DNA of 64,000 bases from JAXMAR01 sp046350295 (GTDB lineage: Bacteria > Planctomycetota > Planctomycetia > Gemmatales > Gemmataceae), in the NCBI GenBank assembly GCA_046350295.1, contig JAXMAR010000038.1, positions 16,160-80,159 on the forward strand, in the 5' to 3' direction. The notes beneath the pieces were generated by a model that saw nothing but the letters and a program-made list of their open reading frames with translations, did no database searches and had not been told where the DNA came from. This document shows positions 37,885 to 47,098 of this stretch, in pieces. Each line of letters opens with the position of its first letter. Position 1 is the first letter of the stretch. Both the position numbers and the translations under genes were made by a program.

Positions 37885-38127
37885 TCACGGCAGCGCGTCG
37901 CGCGGCGTCAGCGGTTCAGGTGGCGGCGACGCCTCCGCCGGGGGCGCCGGATCAGGGCGCCGCCTCGGACGCGGAGCCGCCTCCACCAGGCACATCCAGG
38001 GCCCGGGATCCGCACAGCTGCAGCGGCGCTGGCCGACTGCGCCGGCGCTCCAGCCGCGTTTGCCGCAAACCGAGCATTGCCACATACGCCAGGTGACGAA
38101 TCGCGTACGGCTGCGCGGGCCTTTCAT
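37885..38127 (-). CDS. Small putative zinc-ribbon protein
   Basis: 80 residues from the ATG at 38127, with CCGGAG about six bases upstream. An aromatic and cysteine-rich start (FVTWRMWQCSVCGKRGW, then RRCSCADPGPWMC) suggests a zinc ribbon of the CxxC...CxC type, followed by a Pro/Arg-rich tail. It is small and overlaps no better frame. I regard it as plausible, not certain. Confidence 0.45.
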   Translation of the reverse strand: MKGPRSRTRFVTWRMWQCSVCGKRGWSAGAVGQRRCSCADPGPWMCLVEAAPRPRRRPDPAPPAEASPPPEPLTPRDALP

Positions 38128-38183
38128 GGGCGTCTCCGGAGACTCTGCAGCGGCGAAGGAACTTTCGTTCAGGATCTTGACAC

Positions 38184-38216
38184 AAAAAAAACCGCAGCGG
38201 TTGGGCCGCTGCGGTT
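38184..38216 (-). terminator. Rho-independent terminator for the second DUF6263 gene
   Basis: Minus-strand stem ACCGCAGCGG / CCGCTGCGGT with a five-base loop and an eight-base T run, 20 bases after the stop at 38236. Confidence 0.88.
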
Positions 38217-38235
38217 GGCGTTGGATCGTGAGCGG

Positions 38236-39459
38236 CTACTTGGTCTTTTCCTTCGCCGGGGTTTCTTCCTTCTTGCCGATGAAGGACGATTCGGCGGTCG
38301 TGATCACCGAGCTCTGGTTCTGGGTGATGGTGACCGTGGTGTCGACGTTGCCGACCTCGATGGTGAGCTTGAGATTCTCGATATTGGTGTTCATGGTGAT
38401 CTTCGAGAACCAGCCCTTGTCGAGATCGAAGAGGGCCTCGCCTTTGCCCATCGCCTTCATATCCTTGGTGTCGGCGCTCTTGATGGTGAAGGGAAGGCGC
38501 GGGCCGGCCTTGGCGTCGGCGGGCGGATCGTACGTGAGCTTGGAGTTGATGTCGATCTTGCCCTTGGTCTCCTTGTCGAGGCTATAGTCGAGAGTGCTCT
38601 TGTAGGTGCCGATGTTGCCGAGCTTCAAGGTCACGACCTTGGACCAGGTGTCCCCCTTGCGGTCGGCCGGCGGGAAGGCGCCCCAGGTCGGCTGGGCCAT
38701 CTGCTTGAGGGCTTCGTCGCTCAGGAGCGTGTCCAGCAGCGTCTTCATCTGGGGGTTGGAGGTCGAAAGCTTGTCGATCAGAGGCTTGCGGCCTTCGACA
38801 CTGAGGATCTCGAGGGTGGGGGAGACGGTGTACTCGAGCTTGGCGCCCTTGAGGTTCTTGAAGAAATCGGACATGGGGTTCGCCGGCGTATCCTTGGCCT
38901 CGGAGTCGTAGGCGATCTTGTTGCCGCCGATGTTGATCTCCATGTTCATGCCCTGGATTTCCTGCTCGACCACCCAGTTGCCGTCCTTCTTGCCCTTCGG
39001 GGTCCACTTGACGAAGAAGGTCTGGTTCTGCTCCTGGATGATCTTCTGATCCATTACCTGCAGCGTCTGGTTCGTCTTCGTCTGGAGCTTCTGGAAGAAG
39101 GGATCCTTGCGGTCGAAAGCCTTCCACTCGAAGGCGCTCTTCTCGACTGTCGTTCCCTTTTCCTTGGCGCCCTTGTCCTTATCGGCCGTCTTGTCTTTGT
39201 CGGCGGTCTTGTCCTTGTCGGCGGCCTTGTCTTTGTCTTTGGTCTTGTCCTTGTCGGCGGCCTTGTCCTTGTCTTTGGTCTTATCCTTTTCGGCAGTCTT
39301 ATCCTTGTCGGCGGTCTTGTCCTTGTCGGCGGTCTTGTCCTTGTCGGCAACCTTGTCCTTGTCCTTCTTGTCGCCGGCCGTCAGGGACAGGCCGGAGCCG
39401 AGCAGGCCGAGCAGTGCGCTGAAGCAGACCAACGCCAGAAACCAACGCCAACATTTCAT
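38236..39459 (-). CDS. Secreted DUF6263 family protein, paralogue 2, with DKDKT repeats
   Basis: 407 residues from the ATG at 39459, preceded by GGAGGAG; signal peptide LVCFSALLGLLGSGLSLTAG. Residues about 33-103 are a Lys/Asp-rich tandem repeat built on DKDKTADKDKT. The body matches DUF6263: WKAFDRKDPFFQKLQTKTNQT, QEIQGMNMEIN, LEYTVSPTLEIL, TWGAFPPADRKGDTW and SKITMNTNIENLKLTIEVG. It is a second family member 3 kb from the first. The charged repeat is absent from paralogue 1 and is probably an extended linker. Confidence 0.83.
   Translation of the reverse strand: MKCWRWFLALVCFSALLGLLGSGLSLTAGDKKDKDKVADKDKTADKDKTADKDKTAEKDKTKDKDKAADKDKTKDKDKAADKDKTADKDKTADKDKGAKEKGTTVEKSAFEWKAFDRKDPFFQKLQTKTNQTLQVMDQKIIQEQNQTFFVKWTPKGKKDGNWVVEQEIQGMNMEINIGGNKIAYDSEAKDTPANPMSDFFKNLKGAKLEYTVSPTLEILSVEGRKPLIDKLSTSNPQMKTLLDTLLSDEALKQMAQPTWGAFPPADRKGDTWSKVVTLKLGNIGTYKSTLDYSLDKETKGKIDINSKLTYDPPADAKAGPRLPFTIKSADTKDMKAMGKGEALFDLDKGWFSKITMNTNIENLKLTIEVGNVDTTVTITQNQSSVITTAESSFIGKKEETPAKEKTK
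39150..39360. repeat. In-frame tandem repeat encoding DKDKT units
   Basis: About a dozen 15-18-base units of the TTGTCCTTGTCGGCGGTC type (minus-strand coding), varied at a few positions. This kind of array often changes copy number. Confidence 0.8.
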
Positions 39460-39745
39460 TTGAGTCTCCTCCGGGATAACCACTCGCCGACAAGGCTTGC
39501 AGAAAACGGCTGGGCCCTTGCGCAGGGACCGCCTTTCGTTCCAGGTTGGGAATCCCTATGTTGTAGCGGCCCATGGCCCGGAAACAAGGGGAAAGCTAAA
39601 ATCCGAAGGGCCGGCTCGTTCGCCTTCCTCCCGTGCCCACTCGCCTTTTTCCGGAAAACGGTTGTCCTTCGGTTTCGGTTGTTTACGATACGGGGCACGC
39701 CCCCGTTTCGTTCGCTCCTTTTCCCTTTTTTCGAGGCCACCCGGC

Positions 39746-40696
39746 ATGAACCTGCTCACCACCCTCCGCGGCTCCTTGATGGAAGGTTTTTTGCCACGCG
39801 GCTGGAACCTCGAGAAGATCGACCAGCTGGCCGAACGCTCCGCCGAGGCGATGATCCGCCGCTGCTCCTGGTGGAACCCGGAGTTCGAGCCGGTCGCCTG
39901 CGGCACGCTCGCCGACTTCGACACTTACATGGGGCACGAGATCGCCCGCGAGATCCAGCAGACTCGCCAGCAGGGCAAGCCGCTTGCCATCATCTTGCCC
40001 GTCGGCCCGATGGGCATGTATCGCTGGGCCGTCTACTTCCTCAAAGAATGGGGCGTCGGCTGCGAGCACGTCCATGGCTTCAACATGGACGAGTGGTCCG
40101 ACGCCCAGGGCGATAGCCTGCCCCCCGACAACCCCGGCTCCTTCCAGTACTCGATGGAGCAGGCGTTCTATGGCCCCCTTGGAGCGGCGACCGTGCCCAA
40201 GAAGCAGCGACACTTCGCCCTGAAAAAGGAGTTGCCTACGTACGCCCAGCAAATCGCCGATCTCAAGAAGCAGGGCGCCCGGCTGGTCACGGTCTTCGGC
40301 GTCGGCCGGGTCTGCCACATCGCATTCTGGGAGCCGCACTTCGCGGCCGAATTCAACAGTGTTGACGAATGGAAGAAGCAGACGCACCGGCTGGGCGCCA
40401 AGCTGCACCCGCTCACCATCGAGCAGAACGCGCTGACGAGCTTCAAAAGCCGAACGACGCTGGTACCCGCCTACGCCAACACCATTGGTCCCGCCCTGTT
40501 CCTGGCGGCGGACAAGATCATCGGCGGCGCGGACGGCTCCTTCGGCCGGGGCATGCAATGGCAAGGCCTGTCGCTACGGATGACGCTCCAGCACGAGCCG
40601 GACCCGTGGATCCCGAGCACGTTCATGCCGACGCTGACGGGGCGGTTGTTCTACCTGAAGGAGCTGGAGGAGCCGCTGGTGGCGGCGTGCAACTGA
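39746..40696 (+). CDS. NagB-like glucosamine-6-phosphate deaminase/isomerase
   Basis: 316 residues from the ATG at 39746. It shows LAIILPVGPMGMYRWAVYFLKEWG (sugar-phosphate-binding region), GFNMDEWSDAQG (the FNxDE-type motif with the catalytic Asp of NagB), then VFGVGRVCHIAFWEP corresponding to the GIGxxGHIAFNEP loop, and a conserved SFKSRTTLVPAYANTIG. The spacing fits the glucosamine-6-phosphate isomerase fold, although GVGRVCHIAF departs from the classical sequence. It probably acts on amino-sugar phosphates in the cytoplasm. The next gene encodes a secreted carbohydrate-active-like protein, so the two may work together. Confidence 0.78.
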   Translation: MNLLTTLRGSLMEGFLPRGWNLEKIDQLAERSAEAMIRRCSWWNPEFEPVACGTLADFDTYMGHEIAREIQQTRQQGKPLAIILPVGPMGMYRWAVYFLKEWGVGCEHVHGFNMDEWSDAQGDSLPPDNPGSFQYSMEQAFYGPLGAATVPKKQRHFALKKELPTYAQQIADLKKQGARLVTVFGVGRVCHIAFWEPHFAAEFNSVDEWKKQTHRLGAKLHPLTIEQNALTSFKSRTTLVPAYANTIGPALFLAADKIIGGADGSFGRGMQWQGLSLRMTLQHEPDPWIPSTFMPTLTGRLFYLKELEEPLVAACN

Positions 40697-40750
40697 CGCT
40701 CGAGGATTGGAATCACGCGCACGCTTGCGCGTCGGCGACGGGTAGACCAA

Positions 40751-43700
40751 ATGCGACACATCATCCTTCTCTGCTTGGTCCTCGCAGCGCCTGTTTCTGC
40801 GCAGACGCGCAACACGGACAACCTTCTGCGCAACGGCGGGTTCCAGGACGACTGGCTCACGCTCGTGCCCGAAATGAAGAACCACCACTGGTGTTACCCC
40901 TACGACTTCTACAACCGCCGCGACTTCAATCCCGACGGCTGGACGCTCAAAGGGAAGTGGCGCTGGGAGAACGCGGACGGTCCGCTCGGCACGCGGCGTT
41001 TGATCGTCGAAGGGCCGGCGGAGATCAAGCAGCGCGTCAACTGGGTGTTGATCCACGACGATCGGGCGCTTGAGGGCTTTCCCGACGCAGGTGGCTATCC
41101 CGTGATGAAGGCGGCGCGGAGCAAGCGGCCGGAGCGGATGGTCCGCGATCTGAAGTTTTGGCTGGCAGTCACCACCAAGAACCTACCGGAGAAGGCGGCC
41201 GTCATCGAGGTAGCTGTTTGTCCCCCCGGCAGCACATCGGGCGATCAGTTCGGAACATGGACGAAACCGATCGTGTTCGCGTCGAAAGACCTGCCAGCGG
41301 GCAATCATGACAAGCGCGCGTTTCTCGTTCAACTACCAGGTAAGGCCATCCTGGCGGCGCTCCACGAGCAAAGCAAAGACCCGAAGGAGGCTGCATTGAT
41401 CGCCAAGGAAGGGGTGCTCCTTCCAGGCCTGGTTCAGGTCTCTTTTCGCTACGTCGGCAAGGAAGGAAGCGTCGAACTGCATGAGGCGCTCTTGACCACA
41501 CACGCGCCTGGCGGCCCGTCGCTGGTCTCCAACGGCGGCTTCGAGGCGGTCGACGATAAAGGCTATCCGCGCTCCTGGTCGGCGCCGCAGAAGTACACCT
41601 ATTTCCCGCCGCGTCACTATTACATCTTCAACACCTGGCACAACACGAACTTTTCCAACCGCGGCAAGGTTGCGCTCGACCCGCTGATCGCCAAGACGGG
41701 CAAGGGCAGCTTGCGCATGACCGTGCCGAGCGGCGATGAGACGGCGGTCCTGAGCGATCCTATTGTCCTCAACCAGAAGGAGGCGCGGCTGATCGAGGCG
41801 GAGGTTGCGGTTCGGACGGACCGTCTGGCGATGCTCCAGATCGACGCCGTGACGGACGATGGTCAGCGACTGGACGGCTTCAACTGGATTCACAAGGCGC
41901 CCGTCTCCATCGGCACGGACAAGTGGCGGACGCTGCGACAGGTTTTTCGTCCTCGGGCGCCGGTGAAATCGTTCCGCCTCGTCCTCGCGGCACGCGGCGT
42001 CAACGGCTACACGCTCGATGGCACGGGCCGCCAGCCGCAAAATGACGTGACCGGGACGATCTGGTGGGACGATGTCCGCGTGACGGAGCCGGAGAGCACG
42101 GCAGAGGAACTGGCCGCGCGCGGCGTGAAGGGGGTGAAAGAGCCGCCGCCGCGCACGCCGCTCGATCCGGTCGATACGAAGGAGGACACTTTCCCTTCAG
42201 AGCCGGCGCCGCCGTGGCTCGTCCCCATCGACCTTCGACTCGGCGCCCTCTATCTGGCGCCGGAGCAAAAGCAGTACGTCCGCATGAACTTCGGCATGCC
42301 CAAAACGGCGCTCGACGCGATGCGGGAGGTGCGTCTGGAGGTTATCGAGCGTCGCTCCGGAAAAGCGCTGAAGACAACCGAACGGGACGCCTCTCCCAAG
42401 GCGATCCTCGCGCAGCGCGCCAAGATCCCCGTCGATCTCCGCGGCGACTTCGCCAACCTACTTCTCGCCGATCTGGACGTCTCGTTCCTGCCGGTGCAGT
42501 CGTTCGCCGATCCGCAGCGGAACTGGATCGTCCGTGCCACTGCGATCGACGACGCAGGCAAGGCGATCGCCGCCGTCGATTCTCAGCCCTTCTGTCGCCT
42601 CGCCCACGACACGCCACAACCCCGCGTCGGCAAGGTGACGGTCGATAACAACATGGTCTTCTTGGGCGGCAAGCCTTGGATGCCCTTCGGCGTCACCTAT
42701 GGCCACAACCCGGTGTACGCCGGACCCGCCGATCCGGGGCCCGGCAAGTATCGCGACCTGTCCAACCTGCCCGAATGGAGCCTGTACGATCGCCACAGCG
42801 CCTCCTCCACAAGTCGGGCGGCGTTCGACTTCAACTGCCTGCGCTATGTCGCTGGGTCGATCACGCCCCTGAAAACCGTCGCGGAGAAATGGACGAAGGA
42901 CAACCTCTATTGTTCAACGGCGTTCGCCACGCCGCAGCCGGCCTTCTCCCTGGCGGACGCTTTCAAGCAGGCCGGCGGCAAGGACAAGCTGGACGCTTAC
43001 CTCGCCGCCTGCGCGAAAGACCCGGCCGTCGTCTCCGTCACGCCGGGCATCGAGGAGGCCTTCGGCCTGTTCCTGAATTCGACACCAGAAGAGCTCAAGG
43101 GGCTGGCCAAGGTGGTGGCCTATCTCCGCAAAGGAAGCGGCAAGCCGGTCATGGTCGGCCACGGCGGCTACTGGAACCGCCTGGAGTTCGAGCGCGTCCC
43201 CTTCTTCGATATCTTCGACCCCGAGACCGAGCCGCTCTATCCGGCCAACATCCACACCGACCTGTCGCCCCTCGTCAAGGGCAAGGACAAGGTTGTATGG
43301 CTGCGGCCGCAGATGTACGAATCGGTCCCGTACGAGCGGTGGCGCTTCCATACCTACGTGGAGCTGATGCGTGGCTGCCGCGGTTGGCAGATCGCGCACG
43401 GTCCGGGGGACGCTTCGCTCTTCCGCGGGCTGCACGGCGAGATGGAGTTCTGGAAGCCGATCGTGGCATCCAAAGAAAAGGCGCCCGAAGTGAGGATCGA
43501 GCCATGGATCGAGCATCGGGCGTATCGCCACAAGGGGAAGACCTACGTAATCGCGGCGACGACGCATGGCATCCCGTTGGGCAAATGGACGTGGAGCGAG
43601 GACGCGCCCCCCGGCGGCAAACGGAGCCGGATGACGGAAAAGGCGCACGAGTTGCGTGACGAGAGCAACGCCTATGCGATCGGCGCGAAGCCGCCCATCG

Positions 43701-44410
43701 GCTTAGCGGTCCACGGCATCCAGTACTTGCCGGACGCGCGCGTCTTTCCCCGGGGGACCAAGCTCACGCAATGGGTCAAGCTCGACGGCAAGGAGCCGCC
43801 GGACGGCGTGGCGATCCTCATCAAGGCCGATGGCCGCTGGACGCACGCGGCCCGCTGGGGCAAGGTCGATCTGACGCCGCTGCAGGAGCCAAAGACGGCG
43901 TACTGGTTCCTCAACACGTTCTACCGCCATGCCAAGGGGTTCCTGGGATGGGGGACGGACCTCGTGCCCAAGGCGATGCCATTCGTGCCGGCCGAGGCGG
44001 CGGCGCTGGGGCCGCTGCCTGAAACTGGCAAATGGCTGTCACTGGAGCTGCCGTTAAAGGCGATCAACGCCGAGGGCAAACTGATCGAGGGGGTCGGATT
44101 CCTGCACGCGAAGGGGAGAGTGCACTGGGGTAGGACGGCGCTCGTGACACCGGACGGCAAGGAGCAGCTGGTCTTCGGCGATGATGTCGGCCTGCCGCCG
44201 GGCGAACTGGCGAAGGCGCGAGTCTATGTGCCTGGACTGAAGAAGGGCGCCCGGGTCCGCGTGCTGTTCGAGGACCGCGATCTCAGCGCCGAAGACGGTT
44301 TTTTCGTCGACGATTTTCGCGGCGCCGATCTGTATCAGCGACATGGTGGCGGCTACGGCTCGGGCTATGGAGACGCGCCGGTGGCGCTGCATCTCTACGA
44401 GATGGAATGA
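40751..44410 (+). CDS. Very large secreted carbohydrate-active-like protein
   Basis: 1219 residues with a signal peptide (MRHIILLCLVLAAPVSAQ). Two carbohydrate-binding-like modules are suggested by LLRNGGFQDDW (about 25) and LVSNGGFEAVDDKGYPRSW (about 257), the latter ending at IWWDDVRVTEPE near 440, a typical CBM closing strand. From about 635 a glycoside-hydrolase-like TIM-barrel start appears (VFLGGKPWMPFGVTYGHNP), with acidic residues in GIEEAFGLF and FDIFDPETEPLYP. The C-terminus is beta-rich, ending DGFFVDDFRGAD and a Gly/Tyr-rich stretch. I cannot assign a CAZy family. It begins 54 bases after the NagB-like gene. Confidence 0.7.
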   Translation: MRHIILLCLVLAAPVSAQTRNTDNLLRNGGFQDDWLTLVPEMKNHHWCYPYDFYNRRDFNPDGWTLKGKWRWENADGPLGTRRLIVEGPAEIKQRVNWVLIHDDRALEGFPDAGGYPVMKAARSKRPERMVRDLKFWLAVTTKNLPEKAAVIEVAVCPPGSTSGDQFGTWTKPIVFASKDLPAGNHDKRAFLVQLPGKAILAALHEQSKDPKEAALIAKEGVLLPGLVQVSFRYVGKEGSVELHEALLTTHAPGGPSLVSNGGFEAVDDKGYPRSWSAPQKYTYFPPRHYYIFNTWHNTNFSNRGKVALDPLIAKTGKGSLRMTVPSGDETAVLSDPIVLNQKEARLIEAEVAVRTDRLAMLQIDAVTDDGQRLDGFNWIHKAPVSIGTDKWRTLRQVFRPRAPVKSFRLVLAARGVNGYTLDGTGRQPQNDVTGTIWWDDVRVTEPESTAEELAARGVKGVKEPPPRTPLDPVDTKEDTFPSEPAPPWLVPIDLRLGALYLAPEQKQYVRMNFGMPKTALDAMREVRLEVIERRSGKALKTTERDASPKAILAQRAKIPVDLRGDFANLLLADLDVSFLPVQSFADPQRNWIVRATAIDDAGKAIAAVDSQPFCRLAHDTPQPRVGKVTVDNNMVFLGGKPWMPFGVTYGHNPVYAGPADPGPGKYRDLSNLPEWSLYDRHSASSTSRAAFDFNCLRYVAGSITPLKTVAEKWTKDNLYCSTAFATPQPAFSLADAFKQAGGKDKLDAYLAACAKDPAVVSVTPGIEEAFGLFLNSTPEELKGLAKVVAYLRKGSGKPVMVGHGGYWNRLEFERVPFFDIFDPETEPLYPANIHTDLSPLVKGKDKVVWLRPQMYESVPYERWRFHTYVELMRGCRGWQIAHGPGDASLFRGLHGEMEFWKPIVASKEKAPEVRIEPWIEHRAYRHKGKTYVIAATTHGIPLGKWTWSEDAPPGGKRSRMTEKAHELRDESNAYAIGAKPPIGLAVHGIQYLPDARVFPRGTKLTQWVKLDGKEPPDGVAILIKADGRWTHAARWGKVDLTPLQEPKTAYWFLNTFYRHAKGFLGWGTDLVPKAMPFVPAEAAALGPLPETGKWLSLELPLKAINAEGKLIEGVGFLHAKGRVHWGRTALVTPDGKEQLVFGDDVGLPPGELAKARVYVPGLKKGARVRVLFEDRDLSAEDGFFVDDFRGADLYQRHGGGYGSGYGDAPVALHLYEME

Positions 44411-44416
44411 ACGGCG

Positions 44417-44653
44417 TCACTTGCGTGTCATCTTCTCGATGATCAAGCCGACACCGGCGCCGATCAGGGCGGAGACGCCGCCGACGAGGCCCGCCCAGAG
44501 GACGCGCTCCCAGTTGAACCCGCCTTCCGGGGGGCTCGGGATGAAGCGGGGCGCCAGGATCTGGAAGGCGACGATGCCGATGACGACGCAAACGAGCACG
44601 CTGATCGACATGACCCGGCTCTGCGGCGGCTTGGGGTCTTCCGGGGTTGGCAT
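44417..44653 (-). CDS. Small membrane protein, two helices
   Basis: 78 residues from the ATG at 44653 with GGAG upstream. Two membrane segments: VMSISVLVCVVIGIVAFQIL and VLWAGLVGGVSALIGAGVGLII. The proline-rich linker PRFIPSPPEGG joins them. Function unknown. It is convergent with the large secreted gene, six bases apart. Confidence 0.65.
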   Translation of the reverse strand: MPTPEDPKPPQSRVMSISVLVCVVIGIVAFQILAPRFIPSPPEGGFNWERVLWAGLVGGVSALIGAGVGLIIEKMTRK

Positions 44654-45015
44654 GACGCGGCTCCAAGAAGGACTTGGCTTGTGGAAAGAATACGGAAGAC
44701 GCCGGAGGCCGACCACGACCGCACAGGGACCGGGTCGCCCGTCACCTTGCGCGCAACCGGATGGCCGGGCCTGATCGCTTCGTTCGGCGCAGTCCCTTCA
44801 GGCGACAGCGTTTGCCCCTTCCCACTCGGCGCAGCAGATTGCCGAAGCGCCCGTGTTGATTTCTGTTGTCCATCTCGCCGAAGACGGCTACATTGAAAAA
44901 AGATGAGGCATGCCTCCCCACGCGGCGGGATGGATCTTTCCTTCCATACCGCTCCTACCGAAGACGCGACCTCTCTCGCAGAAGTGCCGGCATCCCTCAG
45001 CAGGAGTTCTTTCTT
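44654..45015. other. Divergent intergenic region upstream of korA
   Basis: A 362-base spacer with no gene-like frame. CAGGAG at 45001-45006 is the korA ribosome site. A short AT-rich stretch around 44890-44902 may hold a promoter. Confidence 0.45.
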
Positions 45016-46947
45016 ATGTCGTCTGTCACGGCCGCTTCTCAGCCCGCCACCGCCCAACCGAAAATCAAAGAACAGGTCGGCTCCGCCGTCATCCGCTTTT
45101 GCGGCGATTCCGGCGACGGTATGCAACTGGTAGGCACGCAGTTCACCAACGTCTCCGCCATCTTCGGCAACGACGTGAGCACGCTGCCTGACTTCCCCGC
45201 CGAGATTCGCGCCCCCGCCGGTACCCTGGCGGGGGTTTCCGGTTACCAGCTTCACTTTTCCAGCCAGGACATCTTCACGCCGGGAGACCAGGTCGACACC
45301 CTGGTCGTCATGAATCCGGCCGCCCTCAAGACCAACGTCAACGACCTCAAGCGCGGCGGCGCCCTGATCGCGAACGAGGACGAGTTCGACAAGTCCAACC
45401 TCGTCAAGGCCGGCTATGAAGTCAGCCCCCTCGAGGACGAGGTCCTCCGGACCAAGTACCACCTGCACCGCGTGCCCATGACGCGCTTGACGCGCGACGC
45501 CGTGGCAGGGCTCGGCCTGTCGACGAAGGAAGCGGGACGTTGCAAGAACTTCTTCGCCCTGGGCCTGGTCTACTGGCTCTATGACCGCGACTCGCGGCCG
45601 ACGGAGCAATGGATCAAGGACAAGTTCAAGAAGAACGCCAACATCGGCGAGGCCAACCTGCGGGCGCTCAAGGCCGGCTTCAATTACGGTTACTCCACCG
45701 AGGCGTTCACCAAGCACTACGAGGTGCCGCGCGCGAAACTGGCGCCGGGCAAGTATCGCAAGATCACGGGCAACGAGGCGGTGGCCTGGGGCCTGGTGAC
45801 GGCGGCGAAGCGGGCGGGCAAGAACCTCTTTTACGCCGGCTACCCCATCACGCCGGCCAGCGACATCCTGCATGAACTGTCGACGATGAAGCAATTCCGC
45901 GTCCGCACCTTCCAGGCGGAGGACGAGATCGCCGCCATGGCCGCGGTGTGCGGGGCGGCCTTCGCCGGCGAGATCTCGGTAACGGCGTCGTCCGGCCCCG
46001 GCATCTGCCTCAAAGGGGAGGCGATGGGGCTGGGCGTGATGACCGAGCTGCCGATGGTCATCGTGGACGTGCAGCGCGGCGGCCCCAGCACCGGGCTGCC
46101 GACCAAGACGGAGCAGTCCGACCTCAACCTGGCGCTTTACGGCCGTAACGGCGATTGCCCTCTGCCGGTGGTCGCCGCTTGCAGCCCCGGCGATTGCTTT
46201 GCCATGGCGCAGGAGGCGGTGCGCATCGCGGTCGAGTTCATGACGCCGGTCATCCTCCTGACGGACGGCTATCTGGCGAATGGGGCCGAGCCGTGGATGA
46301 TTCCCAAGTTCAAGGATTTCGCGCCAATCCGGATTCAGCATCCGGAGGGGAAAACTGCCACCGAGACAAACGGGGTAAACGGTCACAACGGCAACGGCCA
46401 CCACGCTGAGAACGGCGAGCACTTCCTGCCCTACGCGCGTGATGAGAAGGGCGCCCGGCCCTGGGCCATTCCCGGCACCCCCGGACTGGAGCACCGCATC
46501 GGTGGCCTGGAGAAATCGGATATCACCGGCAACGTCGATTATTCGCCGGCGAACCACCACAAGATGGTGATGACGCGCATGGCAAAGGTCGCCGGCATCG
46601 CCAACCACATCCCCCTCCAGGAGGTGGAGGGACCCCAGTCCGGCAAGCTGCTCGTCATCAGCTGGGGCGGTACCTATGGCTCGGTGCGCTCGGCGGTGTT
46701 GCACTGCGTCGGTCAGGGCAAATCGGTGGCACACGCCCACCTGCGCTACATGAATCCGCTGCCTCGCAACCTGGGCGACGTCATCAAACGCTACGAGCGC
46801 GTGCTGGTTCCCGAGCTGAACACGGGCCAGTTGCGAATGCTGTTGCGCGGGACGTTTCTCGTCGACGCCGTAGGCTACAACAAAGTTTACGGCAAGCCAT
46901 TCCTGGTACACGAGGTCGTGCAGAAGATCGACGAGATGCTGGCGTGA
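45016..46947 (+). CDS. korA: 2-oxoacid:acceptor (ferredoxin) oxidoreductase, alpha subunit (gamma-alpha fusion)
   Basis: 643 residues from the ATG at 45016 after CAGGAG. The gamma-type domain opens with SAVIRFCGDSGDGMQLVGTQ; the alpha domain starts near ITGNEAVAWGLVTAAKRAGK, with YAGYPITPASDILHELS, AEDEIAAMAAVCGAAFAG and TASSGPGICLKGEAMGLGVM. This is the KorA architecture of 2-oxoglutarate:ferredoxin oxidoreductase. An unusual Asn/Gly/His-rich stretch (NGVNGHNGNGHHAENGEH) is inserted at about residues 446-470. korB follows after 151 bases, so the two form the enzyme together. Confidence 0.92.
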   Translation: MSSVTAASQPATAQPKIKEQVGSAVIRFCGDSGDGMQLVGTQFTNVSAIFGNDVSTLPDFPAEIRAPAGTLAGVSGYQLHFSSQDIFTPGDQVDTLVVMNPAALKTNVNDLKRGGALIANEDEFDKSNLVKAGYEVSPLEDEVLRTKYHLHRVPMTRLTRDAVAGLGLSTKEAGRCKNFFALGLVYWLYDRDSRPTEQWIKDKFKKNANIGEANLRALKAGFNYGYSTEAFTKHYEVPRAKLAPGKYRKITGNEAVAWGLVTAAKRAGKNLFYAGYPITPASDILHELSTMKQFRVRTFQAEDEIAAMAAVCGAAFAGEISVTASSGPGICLKGEAMGLGVMTELPMVIVDVQRGGPSTGLPTKTEQSDLNLALYGRNGDCPLPVVAACSPGDCFAMAQEAVRIAVEFMTPVILLTDGYLANGAEPWMIPKFKDFAPIRIQHPEGKTATETNGVNGHNGNGHHAENGEHFLPYARDEKGARPWAIPGTPGLEHRIGGLEKSDITGNVDYSPANHHKMVMTRMAKVAGIANHIPLQEVEGPQSGKLLVISWGGTYGSVRSAVLHCVGQGKSVAHAHLRYMNPLPRNLGDVIKRYERVLVPELNTGQLRMLLRGTFLVDAVGYNKVYGKPFLVHEVVQKIDEMLA

Positions 46948-46978
46948 GCGATGTGCGCCGAAGCCGGCGTCGCATCCA

Positions 46979-47005
46979 CCCGGTTCTGCGAACCTGGGCT
47001 AAACG
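46979..47005. repeat. Dispersed hairpin GGTTC-TGC-GAACC, copy 2
   Basis: Stem CCCGGTTC / GAACCTGGG with one mismatch and loop TGC, followed by CTAAACG. It lies 31 bases after korA and matches the copy at 15226-15253, including the trailing GGCTAAACG. Confidence 0.75.
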
Positions 47006-47098
47006 AAATCCGACAAAGATTGGTCTTCATCCGATAGCTCATGCACGGCGTCGCCGGCAAGCGGCGCCCAACAAAAAGCCTGAAAGGTCGCACCCACG

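Noticed and set aside
38077..40116. Long plus-strand frame spanning the DUF6263 gene and the start of the NagB-like gene
   Set aside because: Arises from the tandem repeat and GC bias; antisense to a clear gene.
44464..46911. 815-codon minus-strand frame opposite korA
   Set aside because: No domain or ribosome site; korA is unmistakable on the other strand.
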